In this document: in pieces, positions 1 to 9,004 of the stretch
Position numbering within the stretch: position 1 is the first letter of the stretch
How the letters are laid out: each line of letters opens with the position of its first letter
Source: Martinezella hainanensis
GTDB taxonomy: Bacteria; Pseudomonadota; Alphaproteobacteria; Rhizobiales; Rhizobiaceae
NCBI RefSeq assembly: GCF_900094555.1
Contig: NZ_FMAC01000004.1
Coordinates: 372,001-436,000 of the forward strand
Length of the DNA: 64,000 nucleotides
Reading direction: 5' to 3'
Notes under the pieces: model-generated
The model's database searches: none
What the model was told of the DNA's origin: nothing
Seen by the model: the letters and a program-made list of their open reading frames with translations, nothing else
Made by a program: the position numbers and the translations under genes

Positions 1-517
1 GGCGCATGGCATCCTGGCTGTTGTGCGTGACGGCAACCGCGACGGAAATGGTGCTGTCCTGATCGAGGCCAACAACGGGATGGCTCAGCATGAGCACGCG
101 GACGCCGTCGGTCCGAAAGGTCCTGTCTTCGCCGATGCTGTCACGCTCCGGCCGAGGCAGGTCGGGGAAGCCCGCGACGAGATTTCCCCATGCGGTCACG
201 ACCTTATAGAAGACACGATCGCCATAGCCTGTATCGAACATTTCCAATGCGGCGGGCGGAATGTCGATCTGCACCGTGCCGTTGGCATCGACGCGCACGG
301 CCTCGGCGATCACGCGTGCAGAGGCGAGGAGCGTATGATCGGTGACGAGATTGGCCGTCGCGTCGGCCGAACGGAAGCTTAGATAGAGATTGATGCAGAT
401 GGCGCCGATCAGGGTCAGCACGACCCAGGCCAAAAGCTGCGCCCGCAGGCTCGTCTTCACCGCGCCGACGGCGCGGCTCAGGATTCCCTTGGATGGTGCA
501 GCTTCATCATTGTGCAT
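1..517 (-). CDS. TctE-like sensor histidine kinase, N-terminal part (cut by window edge)
   Basis: Seen: a reading frame beginning at ATG 517 that overlaps the stop of the upstream response regulator by 11 bases and runs off the left edge (about 172 codons visible). It starts with a short cytoplasmic leader (MHNDEAAPSKG), then a hydrophobic segment near residues 28-48 (LLAWVVLTLIGAICINLYL), followed by a periplasmic stretch containing LLASARVIAEAV and ALEMFDTGYGDRVFYKV. Family knowledge: this matches the 2CSK_N sensor domain of TctE-type kinases, which respond to tricarboxylates or related ligands in the inner membrane. The catalytic part lies outside the window. Coupled translation with the regulator indicates a two-component operon. 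The ligand is unknown. Confidence 0.8.
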   Translation of the reverse strand, partial: MHNDEAAPSKGILSRAVGAVKTSLRAQLLAWVVLTLIGAICINLYLSFRSADATANLVTDHTLLASARVIAEAVRVDANGTVQIDIPPAALEMFDTGYGDRVFYKVVTAWGNLVAGFPDLPRPERDSIGEDRTFRTDGVRVLMLSHPVVGLDQDSTISVAVAVTHNSQDAMR

Positions 518-1175
518 GGCGAAGGAGATAGCCGAGGCCGCGTAGCGTTGCGATCTGCACGGTGCTGCCTTCGAGCTTCTTGCGGACGCGATGCACATAG
601 ATTTCGATGGCGCTGGTGTCGGCAAGATCATCGAAGCCGAAGACGCTTTCCGAGAGCGTCGCCTTGGTGACGGTCGTGCCGGCCTTCATGACGAGATGTT
701 CGAGCACGGCGTGCTCGCGCGGCGTCAACGCCAGGGATTCTCCGGCCAGATAGAATTGTCGCGTGCCGCCATCGAATACCAGGTCGCCGACGGCGATCTC
801 AGGCGCGGCACGGTCATGACCACGGCGCACGGCAGCCCGTATGCGAGCTTCGAGCTCGGCAATCTCGAAGGGTTTTGCCAGATAATCGTCGGCGCCGCTG
901 TCGAGGCCGGCGACCCGGCCATCGAGGCTGGCATTGGCCGTCAGAATGATGACAGGCACCTTGTTGCCACTCTGGCGCAAGCGCTTGAGCAGCGTCAGCC
1001 CGTCCATTTTCGGCAGCGACAGGTCGAGGATGACGATGGCGTAGGCGGCGACTTTCAACATGTGCTCGGCATCTTCGCCATCATAGGCGATGTCGACGAC
1101 ATATTGCGCCTGACGCAGCGCCTTGCCGAGCCAGGACGCCAGTTCGCGGTTGTCTTCGACGATCAGGAGCCTCAT
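507..1175 (-). CDS. TctD-like OmpR-family response regulator
   Basis: Receiver domain (residues 1-115) with the acidic pocket in LLIVEDN, the phospho-acceptor Asp in VILDLSLPKMDG, a conserved Thr in IILTAN and Lys in LAKPFE, followed by a winged-helix DNA-binding domain (about 125-220; HRVRKKLEG and TLRGLGYLLR). I chose ATG 1175 because family members begin MRLLIVEDN; an upstream in-frame codon at 1193 would add six residues. It is transcribed with the kinase at its 3' end. By family, it is phosphorylated by the partner kinase and regulates nearby transport or metabolic genes; the target is not visible here. Confidence 0.85.
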   Translation of the reverse strand: MRLLIVEDNRELASWLGKALRQAQYVVDIAYDGEDAEHMLKVAAYAIVILDLSLPKMDGLTLLKRLRQSGNKVPVIILTANASLDGRVAGLDSGADDYLAKPFEIAELEARIRAAVRRGHDRAAPEIAVGDLVFDGGTRQFYLAGESLALTPREHAVLEHLVMKAGTTVTKATLSESVFGFDDLADTSAIEIYVHRVRKKLEGSTVQIATLRGLGYLLRHAQ

Positions 1176-1238
1176 GCAGCGACTATACAGCAAGTATCGG
1201 ATATGGCGAACATTTCCGGCGGTTTTCCGGCCAGGGTC

Positions 1239-3032
1239 TCATCTGTTGCCGAGCCTCAGACCCATCTCCCTGACCTCTCTCAGATACACCTTGCGCGCAT
1301 AGGGCGGGGTCAGATTGTGGTCCGCTTCGGGGATGATGGTGAGGCGTATATCCGGAAAATGCTTCAGGCCGGCGCCGTTCTCGCCGAACTGGTCATGCAG
1401 GTGGTCGAGGCCAATATCGTGGGCGCTGTAGATCAGGGACATGTCGACGCCGCGTCTGGCGAGCGTACGGAAACCGCCCAGCACAGGTCCTTGCGCCGCA
1501 GAGAAGATAGGGAACGCACCGAGCAGCTGGCGAGCCGATCGTATCGCCCGCCGGCCGAGCCCGGTCGCCACGTTGCATATGGCGCTTCTCGCATCGATCT
1601 GGCCGCCGAAGAGCCGCTTCAGCGTCTCCATTTGCAGGAGCTTGCGGCCATAGGTCTCGAGCGATCGGGGAGCGAAGCGCAGGGCTTCATCGACCGATCG
1701 GCTCTCGTCCCAATGGAAGCTGTAGGGATTGACCGTGATGAGGCCGCCGCAACGGGCGTCGCGCAACGCTGCTTGAAAGGCGAGATAGCCGCCGCTGCAG
1801 CGCCCCACCACATAGGCCGGCAGCAGATGCCGGCTCTCCAGAAGATCCAGCGCCTCGGTGACATCCCGATGTTGTTCGCGGGAATAGAGTACCTGTTCCG
1901 GAGCATCGGAAAGCGGCGGACTGTCGCCGACATTGGCCGTATCGAAACGCAGCGAGGCAATGCCGTCGCGGGCAAGCGCGCGCGCCATGGCGACCGACAT
2001 CCGGCCCCAGCCGGCGCTTCGGTCATAGGCTGTCGTCAGGAGCAGCGCGGTCGCGCCCGTGCGCGCAATACCCCGCGGTTCGCAGAGAATGCCGAACATG
2101 CGGTTTTCCGTGCCGAAGCGTAGCGGTGTCTCGCGAAAGTCTTCGCCGGTGAGGGGCTCTGTTGCCGGCGGCGCAAGATCGATCGATGCGATCTCACTGG
2201 TTTCGGCGGCGACCGACTGCACCCATTCGACTATTTTCCGGGCGGCTGTCGTCGGCATGGTGGCGATGGTTGGGTTCGAGACGAGATCGTCATAACCATC
2301 GTAGGAGGCCTGCGTGACTTGGGTAGCGAGCGTTTCGAGATGACGCGCGAAGTCGGCGTCTCCAGGACGGCCGGGGCGCGTCAGCACGAGGCAGTTTGTG
2401 GTGCCCAGCCGATCGAGCGTCATGAGGTTCAGCTTCCTGACTGCATCGGCGGCGCTATCGGGCATGCGCAGGCTGGCGACGGTGACACCCTCCGTCTGAC
2501 GCTGCGCTTCGGGCAGCCCCATGCTCTCGTCGATCATCTTCGACCAGACGGTCAGCTCGCGCAGATAGGCCCGGCCGGAGATGACGGGCGCGAGAAAGGC
2601 GAGGCCGTCAATACCGGGAATATGTTCGGCGAGAGTGGCGGCGATGGTTCCGCCGAGACCTTGGCTGACAAGGACCAGCCGTTTACAGCCGGAAAGCGCC
2701 TTGAGTTTTGCAGCTGCCGCGAGAGCGGTTTCCTGCCAAGGCTCCAGGCCTTTGCCTTCATCGGTGAGGTCGAGCGCATCGCCGGTGCCGGCATAATCGA
2801 AACGCAGGCTGGCAACGCCGATATCAGCGAGATCCTCGGCCAGAATCCGCCAGAACTTGCGCACGCACATTTCCTCGAACCCCCAGGGGCTGAGAAACAG
2901 GACGGCGGTGCCGCGTGAAGGTGCCATGGCCGATGTGAACAGGCCGACCGTTCCGGCGAAGGTTACCGGGGTCGCTGCCGATCTTAGCCGCCTTCCTTTG
3001 TCTTTTTCTTCGGCGGCTCCCCAACCAGCCAT
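1239..3032 (-). CDS. Tandem alpha/beta hydrolase in a polysaccharide cluster
   Basis: A 597-residue protein with two alpha/beta-hydrolase domains (about 20-275 and 300-590). Duplication is visible in paired motifs: SLRFDYAGTGDA near residue 75 and SLRFDTANVGDS near 360. The nucleophile elbow of the first half is LVSQGLGG (Ser123, first Gly lost); that of the second is VVGRCSGG, with Cys412 where serine is usual. Exosortase-associated hydrolase 1 proteins also carry Cys at this place, so a link to exopolysaccharide processing is plausible. ATG 3032 is chosen over the longer frame (3086) because a good AGGAG lies just upstream and overlaps the flippase stop at 3043. No signal peptide, so probably cytoplasmic. 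Substrate unknown. Confidence 0.75.
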   Translation of the reverse strand: MAGWGAAEEKDKGRRLRSAATPVTFAGTVGLFTSAMAPSRGTAVLFLSPWGFEEMCVRKFWRILAEDLADIGVASLRFDYAGTGDALDLTDEGKGLEPWQETALAAAAKLKALSGCKRLVLVSQGLGGTIAATLAEHIPGIDGLAFLAPVISGRAYLRELTVWSKMIDESMGLPEAQRQTEGVTVASLRMPDSAADAVRKLNLMTLDRLGTTNCLVLTRPGRPGDADFARHLETLATQVTQASYDGYDDLVSNPTIATMPTTAARKIVEWVQSVAAETSEIASIDLAPPATEPLTGEDFRETPLRFGTENRMFGILCEPRGIARTGATALLLTTAYDRSAGWGRMSVAMARALARDGIASLRFDTANVGDSPPLSDAPEQVLYSREQHRDVTEALDLLESRHLLPAYVVGRCSGGYLAFQAALRDARCGGLITVNPYSFHWDESRSVDEALRFAPRSLETYGRKLLQMETLKRLFGGQIDARSAICNVATGLGRRAIRSARQLLGAFPIFSAAQGPVLGGFRTLARRGVDMSLIYSAHDIGLDHLHDQFGENGAGLKHFPDIRLTIIPEADHNLTPPYARKVYLREVREMGLRLGNR

Positions 3033-3042
3033 GCTAGTCTCC

Positions 3043-4557
3043 TCACATTCGGCGCGGGGCCAATAGGGCCAGAGCCTGAGTGGCAATCGGATTGATACGT
3101 GCGGGCAATCGCGTCGCGATCTTCTGCATGACCTCGATATCTTCGGCTGGAACGGCTTTCAGCATTCTGAGCGCGATGCCATAGGCCAGTGCGCCGGCGA
3201 TGACAGCGCTTATGAGACCTGCGACACCGGTCAGCGCCTGAACAAAACCATAGGCTGCAACCGCGCACAGAATGGCAGCAACCGTGACTTTTGCAAGGTT
3301 GATGAGCATACCGCGCGTCGATCCTTCGAATTCCATGCGGCGTACCGTCATCAGGCACAGGGCGACAAAGGCGAGCAGACGGACCAGCGCCGCACCCTCG
3401 CCTCCGTAAAAGGGTACGGCGATGACGCAGCCGATGACCATGATGACGCTGGCGACGACGCCAATGACGGTGCGTTCGCGCACGCGATCGAGCGAATAAA
3501 GATACTGTGTACAGATCTGCATGAAGACATAGGGTACGGCAGTCAGGGACAGCAGCGCCACCATACCGCCGCTCGGCGCAAAGGCCGGGCCGAAGATCGT
3601 CACGACTAGCTCCGGTGAGATGGCCGCGAGACCGAAGCTCATCGGCAGGGTGATATAGGCGATGCTGCGCGCCACGCCGGCAAAGACTTCGACTGGCAGT
3701 TTGTCCGATTCCCGCGCGTGCATCTGTTCGGAATAATAGGGCAAGAGGCTGCCGCTCAGTTGTACGGGCAGCTGCAGCGCGAGGTTGGCGAGCGACAGGC
3801 CGACGGCGTAAAAGCCAACCGCTTCGATACCCCAATAACGCTGCAGGAACAAAAGTTCGATGCGATTGAGGAAGACGGAGCTGTTGACGAGCTCGATCGA
3901 GAGAATGAGCGATGAACTGATCAGAGCGGAAAGGCCGACGCCGCAGCTGTTCTTACGGGCGATCGCAATCCTGAGTGTTGCGATGAACATCGGCAGCTGA
4001 CCGATCGCGTAACCGGCAAGCGCACCGCTGACGCCGAAGAAAATCGCGCCGAAGAGGACGGTAACGAGCTGCAGCGCCGAACTTATCACGGTGATGCGCA
4101 GGAACGCGCCGACCTGCTGCTCGCCGATCAGATAGTTCTTGCTGTAGGCGCCGAGAGACTGAAGGACGAAGAAGACGCCTGTTATGGCAATGACTGCGGA
4201 CGCGTCGCCGGCCCAATGCAATCGCTCCGTATCCCAATAATAAGCGGCGTAGCCGAGAAGCAGAATTCCGGTTGCGAGAATCGTCGGCTGCAGGAGATAA
4301 GCGGCAAAACCCAACCGTTCTTCAGTAGAATAGCCGCTCCCCTTCAATTGCGGCAGGATGCGCAGCAGGGTAACACCGGCACCAAGCTCGGCGATCAGCG
4401 CGCCGGTCGTCGTCAGCCACAGGGAAAAGGCGATGATGCCGTTGGCCTCCGGGCCGAGCAGGCGCGCCGCGATGATCGAACAGGCAAAGCCGGTCGCGAG
4501 CAGGGTCAATCCCGCCGCTGCGTTCAAAACCGAATTTGCCATTATGCTCTTCGTCAT
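3043..4557 (-). CDS. Wzx-type polysaccharide flippase (MATE/MOP superfamily)
   Basis: About 504 residues from the chosen ATG at 4557 (MTKSIMANSVLN); an upstream codon at 4599 adds 14 polar residues and is less likely. Roughly twelve to fourteen hydrophobic segments are visible, for example AAAGLTLLATGFACSIIAARLLG at the start, with the LLGPEANG motif typical of polysaccharide transporters. Family role: flips undecaprenyl-linked oligosaccharide units across the inner membrane. It is coupled to the downstream tandem hydrolase (10-base gap) and divergent from the GT2 gene, fitting one exopolysaccharide or capsule locus. No polymerase or chain-length regulator is present in the window. Confidence 0.85.
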   Translation of the reverse strand: MTKSIMANSVLNAAAGLTLLATGFACSIIAARLLGPEANGIIAFSLWLTTTGALIAELGAGVTLLRILPQLKGSGYSTEERLGFAAYLLQPTILATGILLLGYAAYYWDTERLHWAGDASAVIAITGVFFVLQSLGAYSKNYLIGEQQVGAFLRITVISSALQLVTVLFGAIFFGVSGALAGYAIGQLPMFIATLRIAIARKNSCGVGLSALISSSLILSIELVNSSVFLNRIELLFLQRYWGIEAVGFYAVGLSLANLALQLPVQLSGSLLPYYSEQMHARESDKLPVEVFAGVARSIAYITLPMSFGLAAISPELVVTIFGPAFAPSGGMVALLSLTAVPYVFMQICTQYLYSLDRVRERTVIGVVASVIMVIGCVIAVPFYGGEGAALVRLLAFVALCLMTVRRMEFEGSTRGMLINLAKVTVAAILCAVAAYGFVQALTGVAGLISAVIAGALAYGIALRMLKAVPAEDIEVMQKIATRLPARINPIATQALALLAPRRM

Positions 4558-4747
4558 GAAGACTGACCGTTCCTCAAGTTGCCGGAACCTATCGCACATA
4601 TCCGGCTCTTCGTGGGGATAGCGTCAGCTCTATTTCATATGCCTTAATATTTAGGGTTTAATGCTGCACTAAGTTCGTTTTTTACTTCGGCTAATATTCT
4701 TTCTCTCTGATATTGGCCGTCCCCCGGGACTTGTGCGGAGGGTTCTA

Positions 4748-5602
4748 GTGTTCAGCCTCATCGTCTGCACGGTCGATCGGTTCGACCAGCTGGAGCGGCT
4801 ATTCCGTTCGCTGGCTGGGCAGAGTCATAAGGATTTCGAGGTCATCGTCGTCGATCAGAATGCGGACGACCGACTGCTGGCGCTCATCGACGGCTTTTCC
4901 TCTTCCTTCCTCATTCGTCACGTCCACTCGCCGAAAGGGCTTTCGCGGGCACGCAACAACGGCATGGCGGTCGCAGAGGGCGACTATGTGTGTTTTCCCG
5001 ACGATGACTGCTGGTATGAGGACGATACGCTGTCGACGGCTGCGACGCTGTTTTCAGCCCATCCGGAGCTGGCGATTATCACCGGCCGCACCCTCGATGC
5101 CGAAGGCATGGCCTCCGTCAGCCCGACGGGCGAGACGCGACTTGCGCTGACGCGGTGGAACTATCTGAAGTGCGGCAACTCCAATGGTATCTTCGTGCGC
5201 CGTGCAGCACTGGTTGATATCGGCGGCTTCGACGAGGATCTCGGCGTCGGTTCGGAATCGCCGTTCCAGAGTGGCGAAGAGGCGGATTTCCTGCTGCGCG
5301 CGCTTGCCGCCGGCAGACGAGCGATGTTCTTTCCAGAGCTCATCGTCCATCACGATCAGGTCACCAGCGAATATGGACCGCGGCAGGTGGAGCGGGCGCG
5401 CAAATATGGACGCGGCTTCGGCGCGCTGATGCGCAAGCAGGCCTTTCCCTTTTACTATGTCGGCTACCGACTGTTTCGCCCGGTCGCCGGTTGGCTGGCG
5501 GCGCTCGCGCGTTTCAATCTCGATGCGGCCCGCTACAAGCGTGCCTGGCTGATGGGCATTCTCGAAGGTTATGCCACCTGGCCGCGCTGGCGCAGGAGCT
5601 GA
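4748..5602 (+). CDS. Family 2 glycosyltransferase
   Basis: A GT-A fold glycosyltransferase of about 284 residues. Seen: N-terminal SLIVCTVDRFDQLERLFRSL, the nucleotide-sugar motif FPDDDCWYED (DxD), an acceptor-side GSESPFQSGEEADFLLR and a C-terminal amphipathic region. I chose GTG 4748 because GGAGG sits at 4737-4741 with good spacing; the GTG at 4733 lacks a Shine-Dalgarno. It probably adds one sugar to a lipid-linked intermediate on the cytoplasmic face. It is divergent from wzx across a 190-bp AT-rich promoter gap and its end overlaps the convergent GT4 gene by 34 bases. Confidence 0.85.
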   Translation: MFSLIVCTVDRFDQLERLFRSLAGQSHKDFEVIVVDQNADDRLLALIDGFSSSFLIRHVHSPKGLSRARNNGMAVAEGDYVCFPDDDCWYEDDTLSTAATLFSAHPELAIITGRTLDAEGMASVSPTGETRLALTRWNYLKCGNSNGIFVRRAALVDIGGFDEDLGVGSESPFQSGEEADFLLRALAAGRRAMFFPELIVHHDQVTSEYGPRQVERARKYGRGFGALMRKQAFPFYYVGYRLFRPVAGWLAALARFNLDAARYKRAWLMGILEGYATWPRWRRS

Positions 5603-6771
5603 GGCGACTTGCCCTTCGGTGTCAGCGTCTCGGCATAGACGTCCATGTAGCGCTGGGCGACTTCATCCCATGCATAGGCGCGGGCATCGCGCAACAGTTC
5701 CTGCCGAAGGCTCAGATCGTCGGCCTCAAGGCGCTCGTAGGCCGCGGTCAATGTGTCGGCAGCTGCTTCCGGATCGGAAAAATCCGAAAGCATGAGGGCA
5801 GGATGGGTTTCGGCCATCGCCTTATAGGCTTCGTTGGCGTTCAGTACCGGCAGCAGACCGGCGCTCATGGCTTCGATCGCCACCAGACCGAAGCCCTCAT
5901 ATTCCGAGGCCGAGGCGAAGAGCGAGGTGCGGGCGATGATATTGCGGATTGAACCGTCGTCGATCGATACATGCAGCGCGACGTTGTGCTCCAGGCCGCG
6001 CGCCGCGATTTCATGTTCCAGCATTGGCCGATCGAGATCCGATGCAGCGCCGATAATGTCGAGATGCCAGTCTTCATGGCGGGCCGCCAGCACCTTCATG
6101 ACATCGAGCAGATGGTCGAGCCGCTTGTTGACCGAGAAGCGGCCGATGGTGACGACGCGGCGGCGGGCTTCCAGGGCGGCGCAATTGGAAAACTTGCCGA
6201 CATCGGCGCCGTTTTCGATGAGGCGGACACGGCTTTCGGCAATCTGCGCAAAGAGCCGCGCGTCGGACTGGCTGCAACAGATGAGAGAGGCGTAGCCGAG
6301 GGCGGAAAGCCGCGTTGCCGTGTTGAACCAGATCTTCTTGATGGCGGCATATTTCTGCGTGTGGAAGAAGCCGCCATGGGTGGTGGCAACCATCGGTCTC
6401 CCATGCATCAGCTTGCCCCAGGCTAATGCGTCGAAGAAGAAATCAACGGCGTGGACATGAACGAGGTCGGCATCGGCCAGATGGCGGAAGACTTTCGGCG
6501 CTAGCGGATAGCGGCTGGAGCCGGACCAGGGAATGCGGACGATCTCGATGCCGTCGATGGTTTCGTGTTCCGCGAGCTCCCGGCCGGGATCGGAAAACAG
6601 GCTGTTGCAGGTGACGACGCGCACGCGGTAGCCGCGTGCGACCAGCTGGCGGCAGAGATTGGCAACGACGTCTTCCAAACCGCCCTTGTTCGGCAGGAAC
6701 TGGCGCACGACATGCACGATCAGCGGCCCGGTGTGCTTGTTTGCCTGATTATCCGCAACAGCCGATGTCAT
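5569..6771 (-). CDS. Family 4 (GT-B) glycosyltransferase
   Basis: A 400-residue GT-B enzyme. The N-terminal half has the donor/acceptor loop PNKGGLEDVVANLCRQL and the helix motif THGGFFHTQKY; the C-terminal half has VVTIGRFSVNKRLDHLLD and the EX7E-type motif EYEGFGLVAIE that contacts the nucleotide sugar. Family role: retaining glycosyl transfer during exopolysaccharide or lipopolysaccharide assembly. Its last codons overlap those of the GT2 gene on the other strand, so both genes share a compact 3' junction. The specific sugar cannot be read from sequence. Confidence 0.87.
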   Translation of the reverse strand: MTSAVADNQANKHTGPLIVHVVRQFLPNKGGLEDVVANLCRQLVARGYRVRVVTCNSLFSDPGRELAEHETIDGIEIVRIPWSGSSRYPLAPKVFRHLADADLVHVHAVDFFFDALAWGKLMHGRPMVATTHGGFFHTQKYAAIKKIWFNTATRLSALGYASLICCSQSDARLFAQIAESRVRLIENGADVGKFSNCAALEARRRVVTIGRFSVNKRLDHLLDVMKVLAARHEDWHLDIIGAASDLDRPMLEHEIAARGLEHNVALHVSIDDGSIRNIIARTSLFASASEYEGFGLVAIEAMSAGLLPVLNANEAYKAMAETHPALMLSDFSDPEAAADTLTAAYERLEADDLSLRQELLRDARAYAWDEVAQRYMDVYAETLTPKGKSPQLLRQRGQVA

Positions 6772-7177
6772 CGATCCACCCTCGACCTCTATACCGCGCC
6801 ACGCGCCGGCAATCCGGCGCTGCAGCGCGCCGCCCGTTGATCAGTCGGCAAAGCAGATCATTGGGTCGGTTAAAAAGGGTTTAATCGCGGGTCGGCGAGC
6901 GTTGTGTTTCGGGCAAGAGGGTTAATGTGGGGGCGATATGCAGCGAGAAGGACAAGCGCGCCGGGGGAATGTGATGATGCTGGACTATTGTGCCATACCC
7001 CTCACCCTAACCCTCTCCCCGCATTGCGGGGAGAGGGGACTATTTCGGTGTTTGTGCTGCATTTGTGCCCCGACTACAGCACCCAGTGAACTCCCTCTCC
7101 CCGTCAAAAACGGGGAGAGGGCTGGGGTGAGGGGCAATTTCGAATGAGATGATGTATCGGCCCGAAATCCGGACCTC
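6772..7177. other. Intergenic region between GT4 and Lrp-like gene
   Basis: No convincing gene. The left part (6780-6990) should hold the GT4 promoter; the right half is filled by an inverted pair of palindromic repeats described separately. Confidence 0.6.
6997..7135. repeat. Inverted pair of CCCTCACCC...GGGGAGAGGG palindromic repeats
   Basis: Two copies face each other. Copy one (6997-7040) reads CCCCTCACCCTAACCCTCTC then a CCCCG/CGGGG stem; copy two (7091-7135) is its reverse, ending GGGCTGGGGTGAGGGG. Each copy has its own hairpin and the whole block also forms a larger palindrome. This family of interspersed palindromes is common in intergenic DNA of rhizobia. The same pair recurs at 11733-11873. 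Confidence 0.85.
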
Positions 7178-7414
7178 TCAGAACGCTCGGAAGGTCAGCG
7201 TCGTCAGCGAGCGGATGATGCCGGGGATATTGGCGATGTGGTCGTTGATGAATTTGCCGATATCCTGCTCCTCGGCGATGTAGACCTTCATCAGCAGGTC
7301 GTAGTCGCCGCTGGTGGAATACAGCTCCGAAACCAGCTCCGTCTGGTAGATCGCGTCGGCGACCTCGTAGGTCTTGCCGGGAGAGCATTGGAGCTGAACG
7401 AAAATGGGCTTCAT
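7178..7414 (-). CDS. Lrp/AsnC ligand-binding (RAM) domain protein without a DNA-binding domain
   Basis: A 78-residue protein made only of the effector-binding domain of Lrp/AsnC regulators: KPIFVQLQCSPGKTYEVADA, then SELYSTSGDYDLLMKVY and IPGIIRSLTTLTFRAF. The helix-turn-helix normally found before it is absent, and the start ATG 7414 precedes MKPIFVQL directly, so this is a natural stand-alone version rather than a truncation. Such proteins form dimers or octamers that bind amino acids and may modulate full-length Lrp proteins. It lies divergently next to a probable lysine/pipecolate catabolic set, so an amino-acid signal from that pathway is plausible (inference). Confidence 0.8.
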   Translation of the reverse strand: MKPIFVQLQCSPGKTYEVADAIYQTELVSELYSTSGDYDLLMKVYIAEEQDIGKFINDHIANIPGIIRSLTTLTFRAF

Positions 7415-7622
7415 GAGGATGTCCTGCTTTTGGCTGCGACCGCGATGGCGATCGGCTTTTCCTCTATAATGGTCGAAAGCGCTGTCGCCATGCAAGTTTT
7501 TCTCCAGAGCGGATGATTTTTCGGCATCATGCTATGTCCATCGGATGTCGCTCTTGCCGCTTCCGCAACTTCGCGCACAGCGCTAGATTGGCGCGATTAT
7601 CTCTGTCGATTGGACCGATTTC

Positions 7623-8906
7623 ATGCTGAATGACCCACGCTCCCATGGTCTCTGGGAAAAGACCGCCCCCTTGCCGCCGGCAACGAAGCCGCTTTCTGGC
7701 GAGATATCTGCCGATGTCGTGGTGGTCGGTGGTGGCTATACCGGTCTTTCGACGGCGCTGCATCTGGCGGAAGCCGGCACGAATGTCGTGTTGCTGGAGG
7801 CCAATGAAATCGGCTTTGGCGGTGCCGGGCGTAATGTCGGCCTCATCAATGCCGGCATGTGGGTGATGCCGGACGATCTTCCCGGCGAACTTGGCTCCGT
7901 TCATGGCGAGCGCCTGCTCGAGCTGCTCGGCAACGGGCCGAAGCTGGTCATGGAGCTGATCGACAAGCACGGCATCGCCTGTGAGCTCGAGCGCAACGGT
8001 ACGCTGCATTGCGCAGTCGGGCCGGAGGGATTGAAGGAAATCGAGGAGCGTGCCCGCCAGTGGAGCAAGCGCGGCGCGCCGGTCACAGTGCTCGACGCGC
8101 GGGAGACGGAACGTCGCATCGGCAGCTCGGCTTATGCGGGCGCACTGCTCGACATGCGTGCCGGCACGCTGCAGCCGCTTGCCTATGCCCGAGGCCTTGC
8201 CCATGCCGTGGTGAAAGCAGGCGTTACAATCCATACCGGCAGCCATGTGACCTCGACGGAGAGAAGTGGCGCGAAATGGGTGGTTTCGACTGACCGCGGC
8301 AAGGTCAGCGCCGACTGGATTGTCGTCGCGACGGATGCCTACAGTACCGGTCCCTGGGAGGCGATCAGGAACGAACAGGTGCATCTGCCCTATTTCAATT
8401 TCGCCACCGTGCCGCTCGGCGACAACCTCAGTAAATCCGTGCTGCCGGGGCGTGAGGGTGCTTGGGATACCAAGGAAGTGCTCTCGTCCTTCCGCATGGA
8501 TCAGGCCGGCCGGCTCGTCTTCGGCAGCGTCGGCGCTTTGCGCAATACCGGTCTTGCCATCCACAAAAGCTGGGCGCGACGGTCGATCAGAAAGCTTTTT
8601 CCGCAGCTCGGCGACATCCCGTTCGAATGCGAATGGTATGGCAAGATCGGCATGACCGACAATGCATTGCCGCGTTTCCACAAGCTGGACCGGAATGTCG
8701 TCGGCTTCTCCGGCTACAATGGCCGCGGCATCGCGCCCGGCACCGTTTTCGGCAAGGTGCTTGCCGGCCATATTCTCGGGCAGATTTCCGAGGCCGATCT
8801 GCCGCTGCCGGTGACCGACATCGTCGAGCCGAGCTTCAGGGCGGCAAAGGAAATGTGGTACGAAGCCGGCGCCCAGGCCGCGCATTTCGTCGGTGCTCGG
8901 GTCTGA
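7623..8906 (+). CDS. amaA: FAD-dependent amine oxidase, probable L-pipecolate oxidase (AmaA-like)
   Basis: A 427-residue DAO-family flavoenzyme. Seen: dinucleotide-binding motif DVVVVGGGYTGLSTALHLAE (about residues 31-50), a second FAD contact in GGAGRNVGLINAG, and C-terminal GFSGYNGRGIAPGTVFGK. Family role: oxidation of glycine, sarcosine or cyclic imino acids. The next genes encode an ALDH7-type semialdehyde dehydrogenase and an LDH2-family reductase; together these match the D-lysine route where L-pipecolate is oxidised to piperideine-6-carboxylate. The symbol is therefore based on gene context. Another imino-acid or amine substrate is possible. Confidence 0.7.
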   Translation: MLNDPRSHGLWEKTAPLPPATKPLSGEISADVVVVGGGYTGLSTALHLAEAGTNVVLLEANEIGFGGAGRNVGLINAGMWVMPDDLPGELGSVHGERLLELLGNGPKLVMELIDKHGIACELERNGTLHCAVGPEGLKEIEERARQWSKRGAPVTVLDARETERRIGSSAYAGALLDMRAGTLQPLAYARGLAHAVVKAGVTIHTGSHVTSTERSGAKWVVSTDRGKVSADWIVVATDAYSTGPWEAIRNEQVHLPYFNFATVPLGDNLSKSVLPGREGAWDTKEVLSSFRMDQAGRLVFGSVGALRNTGLAIHKSWARRSIRKLFPQLGDIPFECEWYGKIGMTDNALPRFHKLDRNVVGFSGYNGRGIAPGTVFGKVLAGHILGQISEADLPLPVTDIVEPSFRAAKEMWYEAGAQAAHFVGARV

Positions 8907-8907
8907 A

Positions 8908-8951
8908 GCAATTCCAGGAAAAGTGCGCAGCGGTTTTCCGTCCGGAATTGC
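8908..8951. repeat. RIME-like intergenic palindrome (AATTCC family)
   Basis: Begins two bases after the amaA stop: GCAATTCCAGGAAAAGTGCG then CAGCGGTTTTCCGTCCGGAATTGC. The ends (GCAATTCC/GGAATTGC) and the inner GGAAAA/TTTTCC pair form a hairpin. Further copies occur at 10546, 46284 (inverted) and 47157. It resembles rhizobial intergenic mosaic elements. Confidence 0.8.
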
Positions 8952-9004
8952 GAGACAATAGATAGAATAGTCAACGAAACAGCATCACGGGAAGAGGAAA
9001 CAAG

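Noticed and set aside
591-2123. Long plus-strand open frame over the response regulator and hydrolase
   Set aside because: It is the antisense shadow of two high-GC genes; protein is low-complexity and lacks any domain.
6997-7135. Possible CRISPR array from repeated CCCTCTCCCC units
   Set aside because: Only two inverted copies with internal symmetry, no spacers of regular size and no cas genes.
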